From Pseudomonas bubulae (lineage in GTDB: Bacteria > Pseudomonadota > Gammaproteobacteria > Pseudomonadales > Pseudomonadaceae), in NCBI RefSeq assembly GCF_037023725.1, contig NZ_CP146077.1, forward strand, positions 2,641,001-2,705,000: DNA of 64,000 nt, written 5' to 3'. The position numbers and the translations under genes were made by a program. How positions within the stretch are numbered: the stretch's first letter is position 1; the number at the start of each line of letters is the position of its first letter. Of this stretch, positions 8,107 through 16,802 are shown piece after piece. The notes beneath the pieces are model-generated. The model was not told the origin of the DNA, searched no databases, and worked only from the letters and a program-made list of their open reading frames with translations.

Positions 8107-9519
8107 TCAAGTGAACGATTTGACGATTTTGCCCAGGGTCTCCATGGCCTTTTCGCAGGCAGCATCCCATGGGCTGCCGTAGTTCAGGCGGATGCAGTTT
8201 CTAAAACGTTGGGTAGCCGAGAAGATCGGCCCCGGCGCAATGCTGATACCTTGGGCCAACGCCATCTGAAACAGCTTGAGCGAGTCCATTTGCTCGGGCA
8301 GCTCCAGCCACAGAAAGTACCCTCCCGATGGCTGGCTGACCCGGGTTTGTGCCGGGAAATAACGCCCTATCGCTGCCAGCATCGCGCTTTGCTGCTCTTC
8401 CAGGGCATAGCGTAATTTACGCAGGTGGCGGTCATAGCCGCCATGTTGCAAATAGTCGGCAATCGCCGCCTGGGCTGGCATGGAGGCGCACAGCGAGGTC
8501 ATCAGTTTAAGCCGCTCGATTTTCTGCGCGTAACGCCCCGCAGCCACCCAGCCAATGCGATAGCCCGGGGCCAGGCTTTTGGCAAACGAGCCGCAATGCA
8601 TCACCAGCCCTTCGGTATCAAACGCCTTGGCCGGCTTGGGCGGGTGCTGACCGTAATACAGCTCGGCATACACATCGTCTTCGATCAACGGCACCTGATG
8701 GTCACTCAGCAACTTCACCAGTGCCTGTTTCTTGGCCTCTGGCATGGTCGCGCCAATCGGGTTCTGAAAGCTGGTCATGCACCACACGGCCTTGATCGGG
8801 TGGCGCTCAAGGGTTTGTGCCAGCACGCCGAGGTCGATGCCATCTCGCGGGTGCACCGGGATTTCCACGGCCTTGAGCTTGAGCCGTTCCAGCACTTGCA
8901 GGCAGGCGTAGAACGCCGGGGCTTCGATGGCCACCAGATCACCGGGTTCGGTGACGGCCTGCAGGCATAGATTGAGGGCCTCCAGCGCACCATTGGTGAT
9001 CAGCAGTTCCTCCATCGGCAGCATCAGCCCGCCGACCATATAGCGCAGGGCGATTTGCCGGCGTAATTGCGGGTTGCCGGGGGACATGTCGGTCACCACC
9101 ATGCGCGGGTCCATTTCGCGGCTGGCGGTGGCCATCGAGCGGGCAAGGCGTTGCAAAGGGAACAGCATCGGGCTGGGGAAGGCCGAGCCAAAGGGTACGG
9201 TGTGCGGATCCTTGATCGAGTCCAGCACCGAAAACACCAGGGCGCTGACATCCACCTGGGTGGACTCGGTGACGTGGCTGCTGAACACTGGCTCGCAAAA
9301 CGGACTGGGTGCATGGGTGTTGACGAAATAGCCTGAGCGCGGCTTGGCCCGGATCAAACCGCGACGCTCCAGCAAATAATAGGCTTGAAAAACCGTCGAG
9401 GGGCTGACGCCGTAGGTCTGGCTGGCATAGCGCACCGAAGGCACGCGCTGGCCGGGGCCGAGCACCCCGGAGCGAATCAGTTCGGCAATATCGTCGGCAA
9501 ATTTTTCGTAGCGTTTCAT
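8107..9519 (-). CDS. MocR-type transcription regulator (GntR wHTH + aminotransferase-like), MpaR-like
   Basis: A 470-residue regulator with an N-terminal GntR winged helix (MKRYEKFADDIAEL to about residue 70) joined to a fold-type I aminotransferase domain. The PLP-binding lysine is visible in FAKSLAPGYRIGW (Lys314), so PLP or a PLP adduct is the likely effector; no free aminotransferase role is implied. The ATG at 9519 is chosen because the GntR domain starts there, and the 44 upstream residues of the open frame are translated REP sequence. It is followed upstream on the same strand by the CcoG-like gene, matching the P. aeruginosa PA4131-PA4132 order; PA4132 is MpaR. The orthology is inferred from neighbourhood, not from alignment. 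Confidence 0.85.
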   Translation of the reverse strand: MKRYEKFADDIAELIRSGVLGPGQRVPSVRYASQTYGVSPSTVFQAYYLLERRGLIRAKPRSGYFVNTHAPSPFCEPVFSSHVTESTQVDVSALVFSVLDSIKDPHTVPFGSAFPSPMLFPLQRLARSMATASREMDPRMVVTDMSPGNPQLRRQIALRYMVGGLMLPMEELLITNGALEALNLCLQAVTEPGDLVAIEAPAFYACLQVLERLKLKAVEIPVHPRDGIDLGVLAQTLERHPIKAVWCMTSFQNPIGATMPEAKKQALVKLLSDHQVPLIEDDVYAELYYGQHPPKPAKAFDTEGLVMHCGSFAKSLAPGYRIGWVAAGRYAQKIERLKLMTSLCASMPAQAAIADYLQHGGYDRHLRKLRYALEEQQSAMLAAIGRYFPAQTRVSQPSGGYFLWLELPEQMDSLKLFQMALAQGISIAPGPIFSATQRFRNCIRLNYGSPWDAACEKAMETLGKIVKSFT

Positions 9520-9563
9520 GGAATAAGGCTCGGTCCGGCGTTGGGTTACTGGCGGGGCAATGG

Positions 9564-9650
9564 TGTGGGAGCGGGCTTGCTCGCGATGGCCTGACTGCGA
9601 TTTGCCTGACACACCGCAGCAATCCTGTCGCGAGCAAGCCCGCTCCCACA
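9564..9650. repeat. REP-like inverted repeat
   Basis: TGTGGGAGCGGGCTTGCTCG and CGAGCAAGCCCGCTCCCACA form near-perfect arms across about 87 bases. It lies between the CcoG-like gene and the MocR regulator gene on the same strand. Confidence 0.85.
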
Positions 9651-9665
9651 CAAAGTATTTGCAGC

Positions 9666-11087
9666 TTAACGGTTCAGCGGGGCAACAAAACGGCTTTTGG
9701 CCACACTGCGCACGCTCGGTTCATCAGTGTCAGTGACCACAAACTCGATGGTCTGCGAGCTGCTTTTCGGGCGCTCGGCCAGCAGGGCCACAGACACCGG
9801 TACGTCGACAATCTCGCCGGGGGCCAGGGTCAGTTCGGTTTTACCCTGCAACTGGAACGCCTCGCCGTCCTGCAACGAAACCCGGTAGTGCTGAGGCTCC
9901 TGGGTCTTGTTGATGATTTTCAGGCTGTAGATATTCTCGATCTGGCCCAGGCTGTTCTCACGGAACAGACCGCGATCCTTGATCACATCCAGGGACACCA
10001 TGGTGCGCATATTCAGCGCCATCACCAGCGCGCCGATCATCACCAGCAGCACCACGGCATAGCCGATCAGGCGCGGACGCAGCAGATGGGTCTTGCCGCC
10101 TTGCAATTCGTGCTCGGAGGTATAACGCACCAGGCCCGGAGCGTAACCCATTTTCTCCATCACCGAGTCGCAGGCATCGATACAGGCCGCGCAGCCGATG
10201 CACTCCATCTGCAAGCCATCGCGAATATCTATCCCGGTGGGGCATACCTGCACACACATATAGCAATCGATGCAATCACCCAACCCGGCCTGCTTGGGTT
10301 CGACCCCGCGTTTGCGCGGGCCGCGGTTTTCGCCGCGGGCAACATCATAGGAAATGGCCAGGGTGTCCTTGTCGAACATCACGCTCTGGAACCGTGCATA
10401 CGGGCACATGTGCATGCACACTGCCTCGCGCAGCCAGCCGGCGCTGATATAGGTGGCGCCGGTGAAAAACAGCATCCAGAACAGGCTGATACCGGCGATC
10501 TCCAGGGTCAGCAGCTCTGTGGCCAGTGGCCGTACCGGGGTGAAATAACCGACAAAGGTCAGTGCCGTCATCACGCTGATGGCCAGCCACAACGAGTGCT
10601 TGGCCGTTCGGCGCAGGATCTTGTTCAGGCGCCAGGGCGCTGCTTGCAGCTTTATGCGCTGGTTTCTGTCACCTTCGGTGATCTTTTCGCACCACATAAA
10701 CAGCCAGGTCCAGGTGCTCTGCGGGCAGGTGTAGCCACACCATACGCGCCCGGCAAATACCGTGATTGCAAACAGGCCAAAGGCGGCAATGATCAGCAGT
10801 GCCGAAAGCAGGATGAAATCCTGCGGCCAGAAGGTCGCGCCGAATATATGAAACTTACTTTCAGACAAGTCCCACAGCACTGCCTGACGGCCGTCCCAGT
10901 TGAGCCATACGGTGCCAAAGAACAGTAAAAACAACAGGCCTGCTCCCACGATTCGCAGTGTGCGAAACAGGCCGGTGAAACTGCGGGTATGAATCAGGTT
11001 GTCGCTGGACTTGTTATTGGTTTTTGCGGCTCTTGGTCGGGGAGCCTCAAATGATTCAAGTATCTGGACGGGAATTTGTTCGCTCAT
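9666..11087 (-). CDS. ccoG: CcoG-like cbb3 oxidase assembly / iron-sulfur membrane protein
   Basis: Membrane-bound polyferredoxin of the CcoG/RdxA/FixG family, whose characterised members act in copper handling during cbb3 oxidase assembly. Four or five N-terminal membrane segments carry CGYTCPQSTW, then a two-cluster ferredoxin domain (CIDCYMCVQVCP and CIGCAACIDAC near residues 260-300) and a C-terminal periplasmic Ig-like domain. The ATG at 11087 (MSEQIPVQ) fits family starts; the track extends eight residues upstream without support. It is not beside ccoNOPQ here, and its partner is the MocR regulator, so it may be the second, PA4131-like paralogue rather than the main CcoG. A candidate Anr half-matching site lies about 195 bases upstream. 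Confidence 0.85.
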   Translation of the reverse strand: MSEQIPVQILESFEAPRPRAAKTNNKSSDNLIHTRSFTGLFRTLRIVGAGLLFLLFFGTVWLNWDGRQAVLWDLSESKFHIFGATFWPQDFILLSALLIIAAFGLFAITVFAGRVWCGYTCPQSTWTWLFMWCEKITEGDRNQRIKLQAAPWRLNKILRRTAKHSLWLAISVMTALTFVGYFTPVRPLATELLTLEIAGISLFWMLFFTGATYISAGWLREAVCMHMCPYARFQSVMFDKDTLAISYDVARGENRGPRKRGVEPKQAGLGDCIDCYMCVQVCPTGIDIRDGLQMECIGCAACIDACDSVMEKMGYAPGLVRYTSEHELQGGKTHLLRPRLIGYAVVLLVMIGALVMALNMRTMVSLDVIKDRGLFRENSLGQIENIYSLKIINKTQEPQHYRVSLQDGEAFQLQGKTELTLAPGEIVDVPVSVALLAERPKSSSQTIEFVVTDTDEPSVRSVAKSRFVAPLNR

Positions 11088-11282
11088 GGTCTTTCGCTCA
11101 TCAGCCTCCATCAGGCCCGAGCACTATGCCCAGCGAACTGTTTGCATAACAGGCTCAGTTATTTGAATTAAAACCGGATCAGATGGCGCCTTCAGGCGGC
11201 CTGCGACAATCGGCTGCACCCGAGGTTCTGCCCCGGTTTTGCTGGCTTTGCACGCCTGTAACGCAGTTGGGTGGTACAGGGG

Positions 11283-11296
11283 GTGATCGGGGTCAA
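11283..11296 (-). promoter_or_regulatory. Candidate Anr/FNR box upstream of the CcoG-like gene
   Basis: Reads TTGAC-N4-ATCAC on the minus strand, 8 of 10 matches to TTGAT-N4-ATCAA. The position, about 195 bases before the CcoG-like start, is far but possible. It lies just beyond the end of the ABC ATPase gene, so chance is not excluded. Confidence 0.3.
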
Positions 11297-11309
11297 GAAA
11301 ATCTGCGAA

Positions 11310-12050
11310 TCACGGTCTGATGGGTTGTGATGACTTGTGCATGTCAGCCCCACATGCGGCCTTGATAAAGGCTTGATCGAGGGTGCTGGCCTGATAGTGA
11401 TATTTGAACGCTTCACCGTCTTCAAAGTGTAGGAATTTCTGTTGGCTGATCATGTAAAAGCCTTGGCAGTTTTCGCTGATTTCATCGACATTGTGCGAGG
11501 ACACAAGGATTGCCGCCCCGTCCTGTGCCGCACCGCGCAGGCATTGCCAGATATGAAAGCGAAATTCCGGATCTACCCCTGCAGTGGGTTCATCCAAAAT
11601 GTAGAAATCAGCTGCGATCGACAGCAGTGAAACGGTGAAGAACCAGCGTTTTTCACCGTAACTGCACAGAGAGGATTTTTTGCTCCAGATCTCGTTGTAG
11701 CGGTCAAGGATTCGAGGGCTCCAGCGGGCCAGCTTCTCTTGTATATGGCATTTGTTAATGGGGGCGGGCGAGCAGAGTAAGGCCGTCATTTTGAAAATGT
11801 CATACATGCGCAACGCGGGAGGTGTCATTAGCGTCTGAGATAAATAAAGTTGTTGAGTAAAAGGGTTTGTGATCTGGCCATTATCTGGTTTTTTTAAACC
11901 GCATAAAATATCAAAGAACGTGGTCTTGCCTGCACCATTAGGTCCTAGTAAACCAGTCATTGAGCCTGAGCAAACCTGCAGGCTAGCTTGGCTGAAAAGC
12001 GGTTTTTCTGGGTAGCGGAAATCAATGCAGTCTGCCTGTAAAATACTCAT
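11310..12050 (-). CDS. ABC transporter ATP-binding protein
   Basis: A 246-residue cytosolic ATPase subunit. Walker A is GPNGAGKT near residue 36, Walker B is FYILDEPTAGVDP and the H-loop is SSHN. The signature motif is unusual: the usual LSGGQ reads SYGEK (CSYGEKRW). The start at 12050 overlaps the permease stop by one base (TAATG), so the pair is translationally coupled. The genes are much richer in A and T than both neighbours, with many TTT/AAA/ATA codons, which suggests recent transfer. The one-ATPase, one-permease ABC-2 layout is common for small-molecule or peptide exporters and self-immunity pumps. No substrate gene is visible nearby. Confidence 0.85.
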   Translation of the reverse strand: MSILQADCIDFRYPEKPLFSQASLQVCSGSMTGLLGPNGAGKTTFFDILCGLKKPDNGQITNPFTQQLYLSQTLMTPPALRMYDIFKMTALLCSPAPINKCHIQEKLARWSPRILDRYNEIWSKKSSLCSYGEKRWFFTVSLLSIAADFYILDEPTAGVDPEFRFHIWQCLRGAAQDGAAILVSSHNVDEISENCQGFYMISQQKFLHFEDGEAFKYHYQASTLDQAFIKAACGADMHKSSQPIRP

Positions 12051-12790
12051 TAGTAGCGGCTCCATACTGGATTGATACGCAAGTACTTGCAGGCCAATAA
12101 CAAGGCGATGATGAAGGTCACAAAAATGCTGATAATGATTTTCCATAGCGGTTGTATACCCTGTTGCATAATGCTTTTGCCAAGGCTTAGAGGGTTGAAT
12201 AATTCAATTGGGAAATAGGTGGGTTCAGGAAGGGCAGCTTGTGCTACCCCGAGGGCAAGCATGATAAAAGATAAGATTGAAAAAACAGCGTTGGCCGTTT
12301 GGAAGTTGAGTGGTAGTGCGGTAATGAGCAGGCCGGGTGAGCAGAATAAAATAAAGCAACTATAAAATCGGATCATGAGTATTGAGGCTTCATAAGTGGA
12401 GTAACCCCCAAAAGGGAGCCGTGTCATCATGTAAAAAAACAAGCAGTACAAGCAGGCGATTGTGGAGTAAGCGATGAGTTGCGCTATCAGGAACACTGCT
12501 CTGGCGTGTGGCGTATAAATGAATGAACGGATGAAACCACTTTCTCGACGGCCAATGATATAAAAAGAAAATCCAAAGAACGCTACGCTTGAAGATATAT
12601 AGGCATAAAACCATGCGGTGACAGCGCTGTAATCTTGATTGAAATTATCGTCTCCTTTCGAGTAGATCAGCAGATAGAAAACAGCACCGGGCGACAGTAA
12701 TATCCAGAACAGTGCAGTCGGTTCCTTGAGCTGTTCCTTGATAAAAATCATGGCCAGTTGAAAGGCTCGAGATCCTGTATTCTTGTGCAT
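12050..12790 (-). CDS. ABC-2 type transporter permease
   Basis: A 246-residue integral membrane protein with about six hydrophobic segments (first FWILLSPGAVFYLLIY, last IIISIFVTFIIALLLA). It pairs with the ATPase that starts on its stop codon. The ATG at 12790 has only a weak GCAGG before it. The architecture matches ABC-2 permeases of drug, lantibiotic-immunity or natural-product exporters, but I do not recognise a specific subfamily. Base composition is strikingly AT-rich compared with the flanking 60 percent GC genes. It stands where the trehalose/GlgE genes are found in other Pseudomonas, next to glgB. Confidence 0.8.
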   Translation of the reverse strand: MHKNTGSRAFQLAMIFIKEQLKEPTALFWILLSPGAVFYLLIYSKGDDNFNQDYSAVTAWFYAYISSSVAFFGFSFYIIGRRESGFIRSFIYTPHARAVFLIAQLIAYSTIACLYCLFFYMMTRLPFGGYSTYEASILMIRFYSCFILFCSPGLLITALPLNFQTANAVFSILSFIMLALGVAQAALPEPTYFPIELFNPLSLGKSIMQQGIQPLWKIIISIFVTFIIALLLACKYLRINPVWSRY

Positions 12791-13091
12791 GTGGTACCTG
12801 CTAAGGGAAGGGCATCCTTGTAGATTTAATACCGGCCTTAAAGTTTGTCAAAAATATGCACATCTTGTTTAAGATTGCTCCTACAGTGGTCGTATAGTTT
12901 TCCCTGTGGCTTATTAAGGCTTCCTGAAACCTTTGCGATGATCTTATTTCATTTGCGTGAGGGCTTTTATATGCTTTGGCTGAAAATATTAAAAAATTTC
13001 AAATGCTTGTGAATGTTTGTTTGTTTTTGGTAGGGCCTGTTTTAAAGAATACTTGTAAGCCCGCTCTGTAGTACGGGTATGACTTTTTTTC
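12791..13091. other. AT-rich intergenic stretch upstream of the ABC operon
   Basis: About 300 bases of clearly lower GC than the surroundings, continuous in composition with the ABC genes. I find only very short frames without convincing ribosome binding sites (a 20-codon frame at 12801-12863 on the minus strand and a 24-codon frame at 12938-13012 on the plus strand). Apart from the promoter candidate I see no gene. Confidence 0.5.
12824..12851 (-). promoter_or_regulatory. Candidate sigma-70 promoter of the ABC transporter operon
   Basis: On the minus strand a perfect TTGACA (-35) is followed after 16 bases by TTAAAT as a possible -10, about 35 bases before the permease ATG. The -35 match is strong and the -10 weak. 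Confidence 0.4.
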
Positions 13092-13142
13092 AAAAAAAGC
13101 GACGAGCGGCATGCTGTTTGAATGTGCGCTGCCATGCCGCTC
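13092..13142 (-). terminator. Intrinsic terminator of the small proline-rich gene
   Basis: A perfect 10-base stem, GAGCGGCATG at 13104 and CATGCCGCTC at 13133, is followed on the minus strand by GTCGC and seven T residues. It lies directly after the 56-residue gene ending at 13160. Confidence 0.7.
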
Positions 13143-13159
13143 CTTGTTAATTGCCGTAA

Positions 13160-13330
13160 TTAGAACTTTTCAGTCTTTACCTTTCGCGGCACTTGTTCAC
13201 AGGGCGGGTCACCCATGGGTTGCGGGTCACGCTCGGGCGGCTCCTGTTGCGGTTGTGGCTCGGGAACGGGCGGCAAAGCTGGCTGGTCGATATTGGGGTC
13301 AGGGGTTTCAGGTGCAATGGGGATACTCAT
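13160..13330 (-). CDS. Small proline-rich hypothetical protein
   Basis: A 56-residue protein, about one quarter proline, with PETPDP, PPVPEPQPQQEPPERDPQP and a basic tail ending VPRKVKTEKF. There is no signal peptide or membrane segment, so it is probably a disordered cytosolic peptide. The ATG at 13330 has GAGAGG eight bases upstream, and an intrinsic terminator follows, which together argue for a real monocistronic gene. It is divergent from glgB, and small proline-rich proteins next to the glucan genes occur in other Pseudomonas as far as I recall. Function unknown. Confidence 0.6.
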   Translation of the reverse strand: MSIPIAPETPDPNIDQPALPPVPEPQPQQEPPERDPQPMGDPPCEQVPRKVKTEKF

Positions 13331-13600
13331 CACGATGACCTCTCGGTGGCGGGATGTAGAGGGCTGTCGGAAGGTTGACCGTGTGATGGCAGGTTTGATT
13401 CCGCTCACGTGACCGACGGCGCACTGCGCTGCGCGTACCGCAATATTTGCATGGGTTTTGCATAAACCAAGGGTAATTAGCCCTCACGGGGTGCCCCACA
13501 AGAGCTAGTCTTGGTGGGACTGTGGATTCAGGACATAGGCCAAGTCGAAGACCGAAACGTATGCACAGGCATGCACAACCTTTACCAGACGGAGAGCAGC

Positions 13601-15832
13601 ATGAGTTCGAGCATGGATACTGGTAAAGGTAAAGACTCGCTGTTACCCGCCCCTACGGACATCGACGCACTGACCAAAGCCGAACACCCCGATCCGTTTG
13701 CGGTGCTGGGGCCTCACGCCGATGCTGCAGGCGGGCAGTTTGTCCGGGCTTTTTTGCCCGGCGCGGTCAGTGTCAATGTACTCGCCAGGGATACCGGTGA
13801 AGTACTCGGGCGCCTTGATGACGCACAAGTCACCGGCCTTTTTGTCGGGCATTTCACACAGGCGCGGCCGTACTTGCTCCAGGTTGATTGGGGCAATGCC
13901 GTGCAAACCAGCGAAGATCCTTACAGTTTTGGTCCGTTGTTGGGTGAGATGGACTTGTACCTGTTTGCCGAAGGCAACCACCGTGATTTAAGCAGCTGCT
14001 TCGGGGCGCAATTGCTGGAGGTTGATGGCGTGCCGGGGGTGCGCTTTGCCGTGTGGGCGCCAAATGCGCGGCGGGTGTCTGTGGTAGGCGATTTCAACGG
14101 CTGGGATGGCCGTCGCCACCCCATGCGCCTGCGCCACGCCAACGGCGTGTGGGAGCTGTTTGTGCCGCGCCTGCAGGCGGGCGAGGCGTACAAATACGAA
14201 ATCCTTGGCGCCCACGGCATCTTGCCGCTCAAGGCCGACCCCGTGGCGCTGGCCACTCAGTTGCCGCCTGATACGGCGTCGAAGGTGGCGTCACCCCTGG
14301 CCATCGAATGGCAGGATGGTGACTGGATGCAAGCCCGTGAGCAGCGTCAGCGCCGTGACGCACCGTTGTCAATTTACGAGTTACATGCAGGGTCATGGCA
14401 GTGCGAGACTGATGATGTTGGCGACATCGAGCGTCAGTACAGCTGGCCCGAGCTGGCCGAGCGCCTGATCCCTTACGTGCAGCAACTGGGTTTCACCCAT
14501 ATCGAGCTGATGCCGATCATGGAACACCCGTTTGGAGGCTCCTGGGGCTATCAGCCTCTGTCACAATTTGCGCCGACGGCCCGCTATGGTTCGCCTGATG
14601 ATTTTGCCGCGTTCGTCAATGCCTGTCATATGGCCGGTATCGGTGTGATTCTGGACTGGGTGCCGGCGCATTTTCCCAACGATACCCATGGGCTGGCGCA
14701 GTTTGATGGCACGGCACTGTACGAATACGCCAACCCTCTTGAAGGTTTTCATCAGGATTGGAACACCCTGATTTACAACCTGGGCCGTACCGAAGTGCAT
14801 GGTTTTATGCTTGCCTCGGCCTTGCACTGGCTCAAGCACTTTCATGTCGACGGGTTGCGCGTGGATGCGGTGGCGTCCATGTTGTACCGCGACTATTCGC
14901 GCAAGGCTGGTGAGTGGGTGCCCAACCGGCATGGCGGGCGGGAAAACCTCGAAGCGATAGAATTTTTGCGCCATCTCAATGATGTGGTTGCCTACGAGGT
15001 ACCAGGCGCGCTGGTGATTGCCGAAGAGTCCACGGCCTGGCCCGGCGTCAGCGAGAGCACCGATCAGGGCGGGCTGGGGTTTTCCTACAAATGGAACATG
15101 GGCTGGATGCACGATTCGCTGCATTACATCCAGCAAGACCCGGTGTACCGCGCCCATCATCACAACGAACTGAGCTTTGGCCTGGTGTACGCCTGGACCG
15201 AGCGCTTTATCCTGCCGATCTCCCACGATGAAGTGGTGCACGGCAAACACTCGCTGATCGACAAGATGCCCGGTGATCGCTGGCAGAAATTCGCCAATCT
15301 GCGTGCTTACTTGAGTTTTATGTGGGCACATCCGGGTAAGAAACTGCTGTTTATGGGCTGCGAATTCGGCCAGTGGCGTGAATGGAATCATGATCAGCAA
15401 CTGGACTGGTATTTACTGCAATACCCCGAGCACCGGGGGGTGCAAAAACTGGTTGGCGACTTGAATCGTTTGTACCGCGAGCAGCCAGCGCTGTATGAGC
15501 AGGATGATGTATCGCAGGGTTTCCAGTGGTTGATTGGCGATGACGCAGCCAACAGCGTTTATGCGTGGCTACGCTGGAGCAAGGACGGTTCGCCCTTGCT
15601 GGTGGTGACCAACTTTACCCCGGTGCCGCGCGAAGGTTATCGGATCGGTGTGCCATTTGCCGGTACCTGGCAGGAGGTTATCAACAGTGATTCGGCGATC
15701 TATGCCGGTTCCGATTATGGCAACGGCGGCGGGGTGGTGACCCAGGAGGTAGCCAGCCATGGTCAGGGCGTATCGCTGGCCTTGAATCTGCCGCCGCTGG
15801 GGGTGCTGATATTGCGGCCGGTGACGGGGTAG
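13601..15832 (+). CDS. glgB: 1,4-alpha-glucan branching enzyme
   Basis: Transfers cut alpha-1,4 chains to alpha-1,6 positions in glycogen-like glucan. The 743 residues contain an N-terminal GlgB domain, a CBM48 module ([20 protein letters not shown] near residues 148-167), a GH13 barrel and a C-terminal beta domain. Catalytic residues can be placed: nucleophile Asp422 in [11 protein letters not shown] and acid Glu475 in VIAEEST, with the late SHDEVVHGK also present. The ATG at 13601 has GGAGAGC ahead of it; the 30-residue upstream extension is not family-like. In most Pseudomonas this gene is the last of glgE-treS-glgB; here it stands alone behind an AT-rich transporter. Confidence 0.96.
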   Translation: MSSSMDTGKGKDSLLPAPTDIDALTKAEHPDPFAVLGPHADAAGGQFVRAFLPGAVSVNVLARDTGEVLGRLDDAQVTGLFVGHFTQARPYLLQVDWGNAVQTSEDPYSFGPLLGEMDLYLFAEGNHRDLSSCFGAQLLEVDGVPGVRFAVWAPNARRVSVVGDFNGWDGRRHPMRLRHANGVWELFVPRLQAGEAYKYEILGAHGILPLKADPVALATQLPPDTASKVASPLAIEWQDGDWMQAREQRQRRDAPLSIYELHAGSWQCETDDVGDIERQYSWPELAERLIPYVQQLGFTHIELMPIMEHPFGGSWGYQPLSQFAPTARYGSPDDFAAFVNACHMAGIGVILDWVPAHFPNDTHGLAQFDGTALYEYANPLEGFHQDWNTLIYNLGRTEVHGFMLASALHWLKHFHVDGLRVDAVASMLYRDYSRKAGEWVPNRHGGRENLEAIEFLRHLNDVVAYEVPGALVIAEESTAWPGVSESTDQGGLGFSYKWNMGWMHDSLHYIQQDPVYRAHHHNELSFGLVYAWTERFILPISHDEVVHGKHSLIDKMPGDRWQKFANLRAYLSFMWAHPGKKLLFMGCEFGQWREWNHDQQLDWYLLQYPEHRGVQKLVGDLNRLYREQPALYEQDDVSQGFQWLIGDDAANSVYAWLRWSKDGSPLLVVTNFTPVPREGYRIGVPFAGTWQEVINSDSAIYAGSDYGNGGGVVTQEVASHGQGVSLALNLPPLGVLILRPVTG

Positions 15833-15841
15833 AGCAACAGC

Positions 15842-15890
15842 GCCCTTACCCCAGGCCTCACCCTCGGGAGAGGGTTGGGGTGAGGGCAGG
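15842..15890. terminator. Inverted repeat at the glgB/EEP convergent end
   Basis: GCCCTTACCCCA pairs with TGGGGTGAGGGC (11 of 12), with a second CCCTCGGGAGAGGG hairpin inside. It belongs to the same 'cctcacccc...gggagaggg' repeat type as 50485 and 63133, each just after a plus-strand stop codon, so it probably works as a terminator or transcript stabiliser. There is no U-tract. Confidence 0.55.
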
Positions 15891-15904
15891 CGGGCACCTC
15901 GGTA

Positions 15905-16708
15905 TTACAGATGCACCTCAACCGCCAACGGTAAATGATCGGATAAATGGCTCCACGGCTTATTGCCAAGGATCTCTGGATTGTGGCTGCGGGCATTGCG
16001 CAAGTAGATACGATCCAGACGCAGGAGTGGCCAGCGCGCGGGATAGCTCTTGGCCACTTGGCCGTGATGGCGCTCAAACACCTCATGCAGGTCGTCACGC
16101 TGGCGCAGGGCAGCATTGCCTTGCTGCTTCCAGTCGTTGAAGTCACCGGCAATGATCACCGGCTCATGGGGCGGCAAGGATTTGAGCAGTTGGTTGAGCA
16201 ACACGATCTGCAGTTGGCGATGGCTTTCCAGCAGGCTCAAATGCACACAAATGGCATGCACATTGTCATGCCCCGGCACATCCAGCACACAGTGCAGCAA
16301 GCCGCGCCGCTCAGGCCCGGTGATCGACACATCGAGATTGCGCGAAGCCTTGATCGGGTACTTGGACAACAGGGCATTACCGTGATGACCGTCGGGGTAA
16401 ACGGCATTTTGCCCGTAGGCAAAGTCGCTCCACATGCTGTCGGCGAGGAATTCGTACTGTGAGGTGGCAGGCCAGTCTTCGTAACGTGAGGCGTGCTTGC
16501 CGTGCTCGCCGAGCACTTCCTGCAAAAACACCAGATCGGCACCGGTGCTGCGCACGGCTTCGCGCAGTTCGGGCAGGATGAAGCGGCGGTTGAAGGCGGT
16601 AAAGCCCTTGTGTGTATTGACTGTCAGCACCTTGATTCGATGCACGGCAGGTGCTGTTGCCGGGGTGGCAGATAAAAGTGTATTGCCGACAGCTTGTTCG
16701 GTAGGCAT
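15905..16708 (-). CDS. Endonuclease/exonuclease/phosphatase-family protein (YbhP-like)
   Basis: A 267-residue EEP-fold hydrolase. Visible family motifs: LTVNTHKGF at the start of the domain, LVFLQEVLGEHG with the metal-binding Glu, AICVHLSL, IIAGDFNDW with the Asp-Asn pair, and the terminal SDHLPLAVEV with the catalytic His. The ATG at 16708 has GGAGTGACC just before it; the longer upstream frame is ignored. In E. coli the related ybhP sits with a cardiolipin synthase gene, and Pseudomonas often has it between glgB and glgX with one; no cardiolipin synthase is present here. It could act on phosphodiesters of nucleic acid or lipid headgroups; the true substrate is unknown. Confidence 0.85.
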   Translation of the reverse strand: MPTEQAVGNTLLSATPATAPAVHRIKVLTVNTHKGFTAFNRRFILPELREAVRSTGADLVFLQEVLGEHGKHASRYEDWPATSQYEFLADSMWSDFAYGQNAVYPDGHHGNALLSKYPIKASRNLDVSITGPERRGLLHCVLDVPGHDNVHAICVHLSLLESHRQLQIVLLNQLLKSLPPHEPVIIAGDFNDWKQQGNAALRQRDDLHEVFERHHGQVAKSYPARWPLLRLDRIYLRNARSHNPEILGNKPWSHLSDHLPLAVEVHL

Positions 16709-16736
16709 GGTCACTCCTCTGTCAGGGGCAGTTTCA

Positions 16737-16771
16737 AAGCGGCAAGTTACAGTCACAGCTTGCCGCTTTTT
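16737..16771. terminator. Hairpin between glgX and the EEP gene
   Basis: AAGCGGCAAG and CTTGCCGCTT form a perfect 10-base stem with a 12-base loop. The T-run is on the plus-strand side (CTTTTTATG), while the minus strand has only a short TTT, so it may attenuate rather than stop transcription from glgX into the EEP gene. Confidence 0.5.
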
Positions 16772-16802
16772 ATGGGGGTGCACTTGATATTTATCAATAC
16801 AT

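Noticed and set aside
12801..12863. 20-codon minus-strand frame just before the ABC permease, considered as a leader or precursor peptide
   Set aside because: The nearest purine-rich sequence is about 12 bases from its ATG, the frame overlaps the best promoter candidate, and nothing in it resembles a known precursor.
12938..13012. 24-codon plus-strand frame in the AT-rich gap
   Set aside because: No ribosome binding site and no neighbouring partner on that strand.
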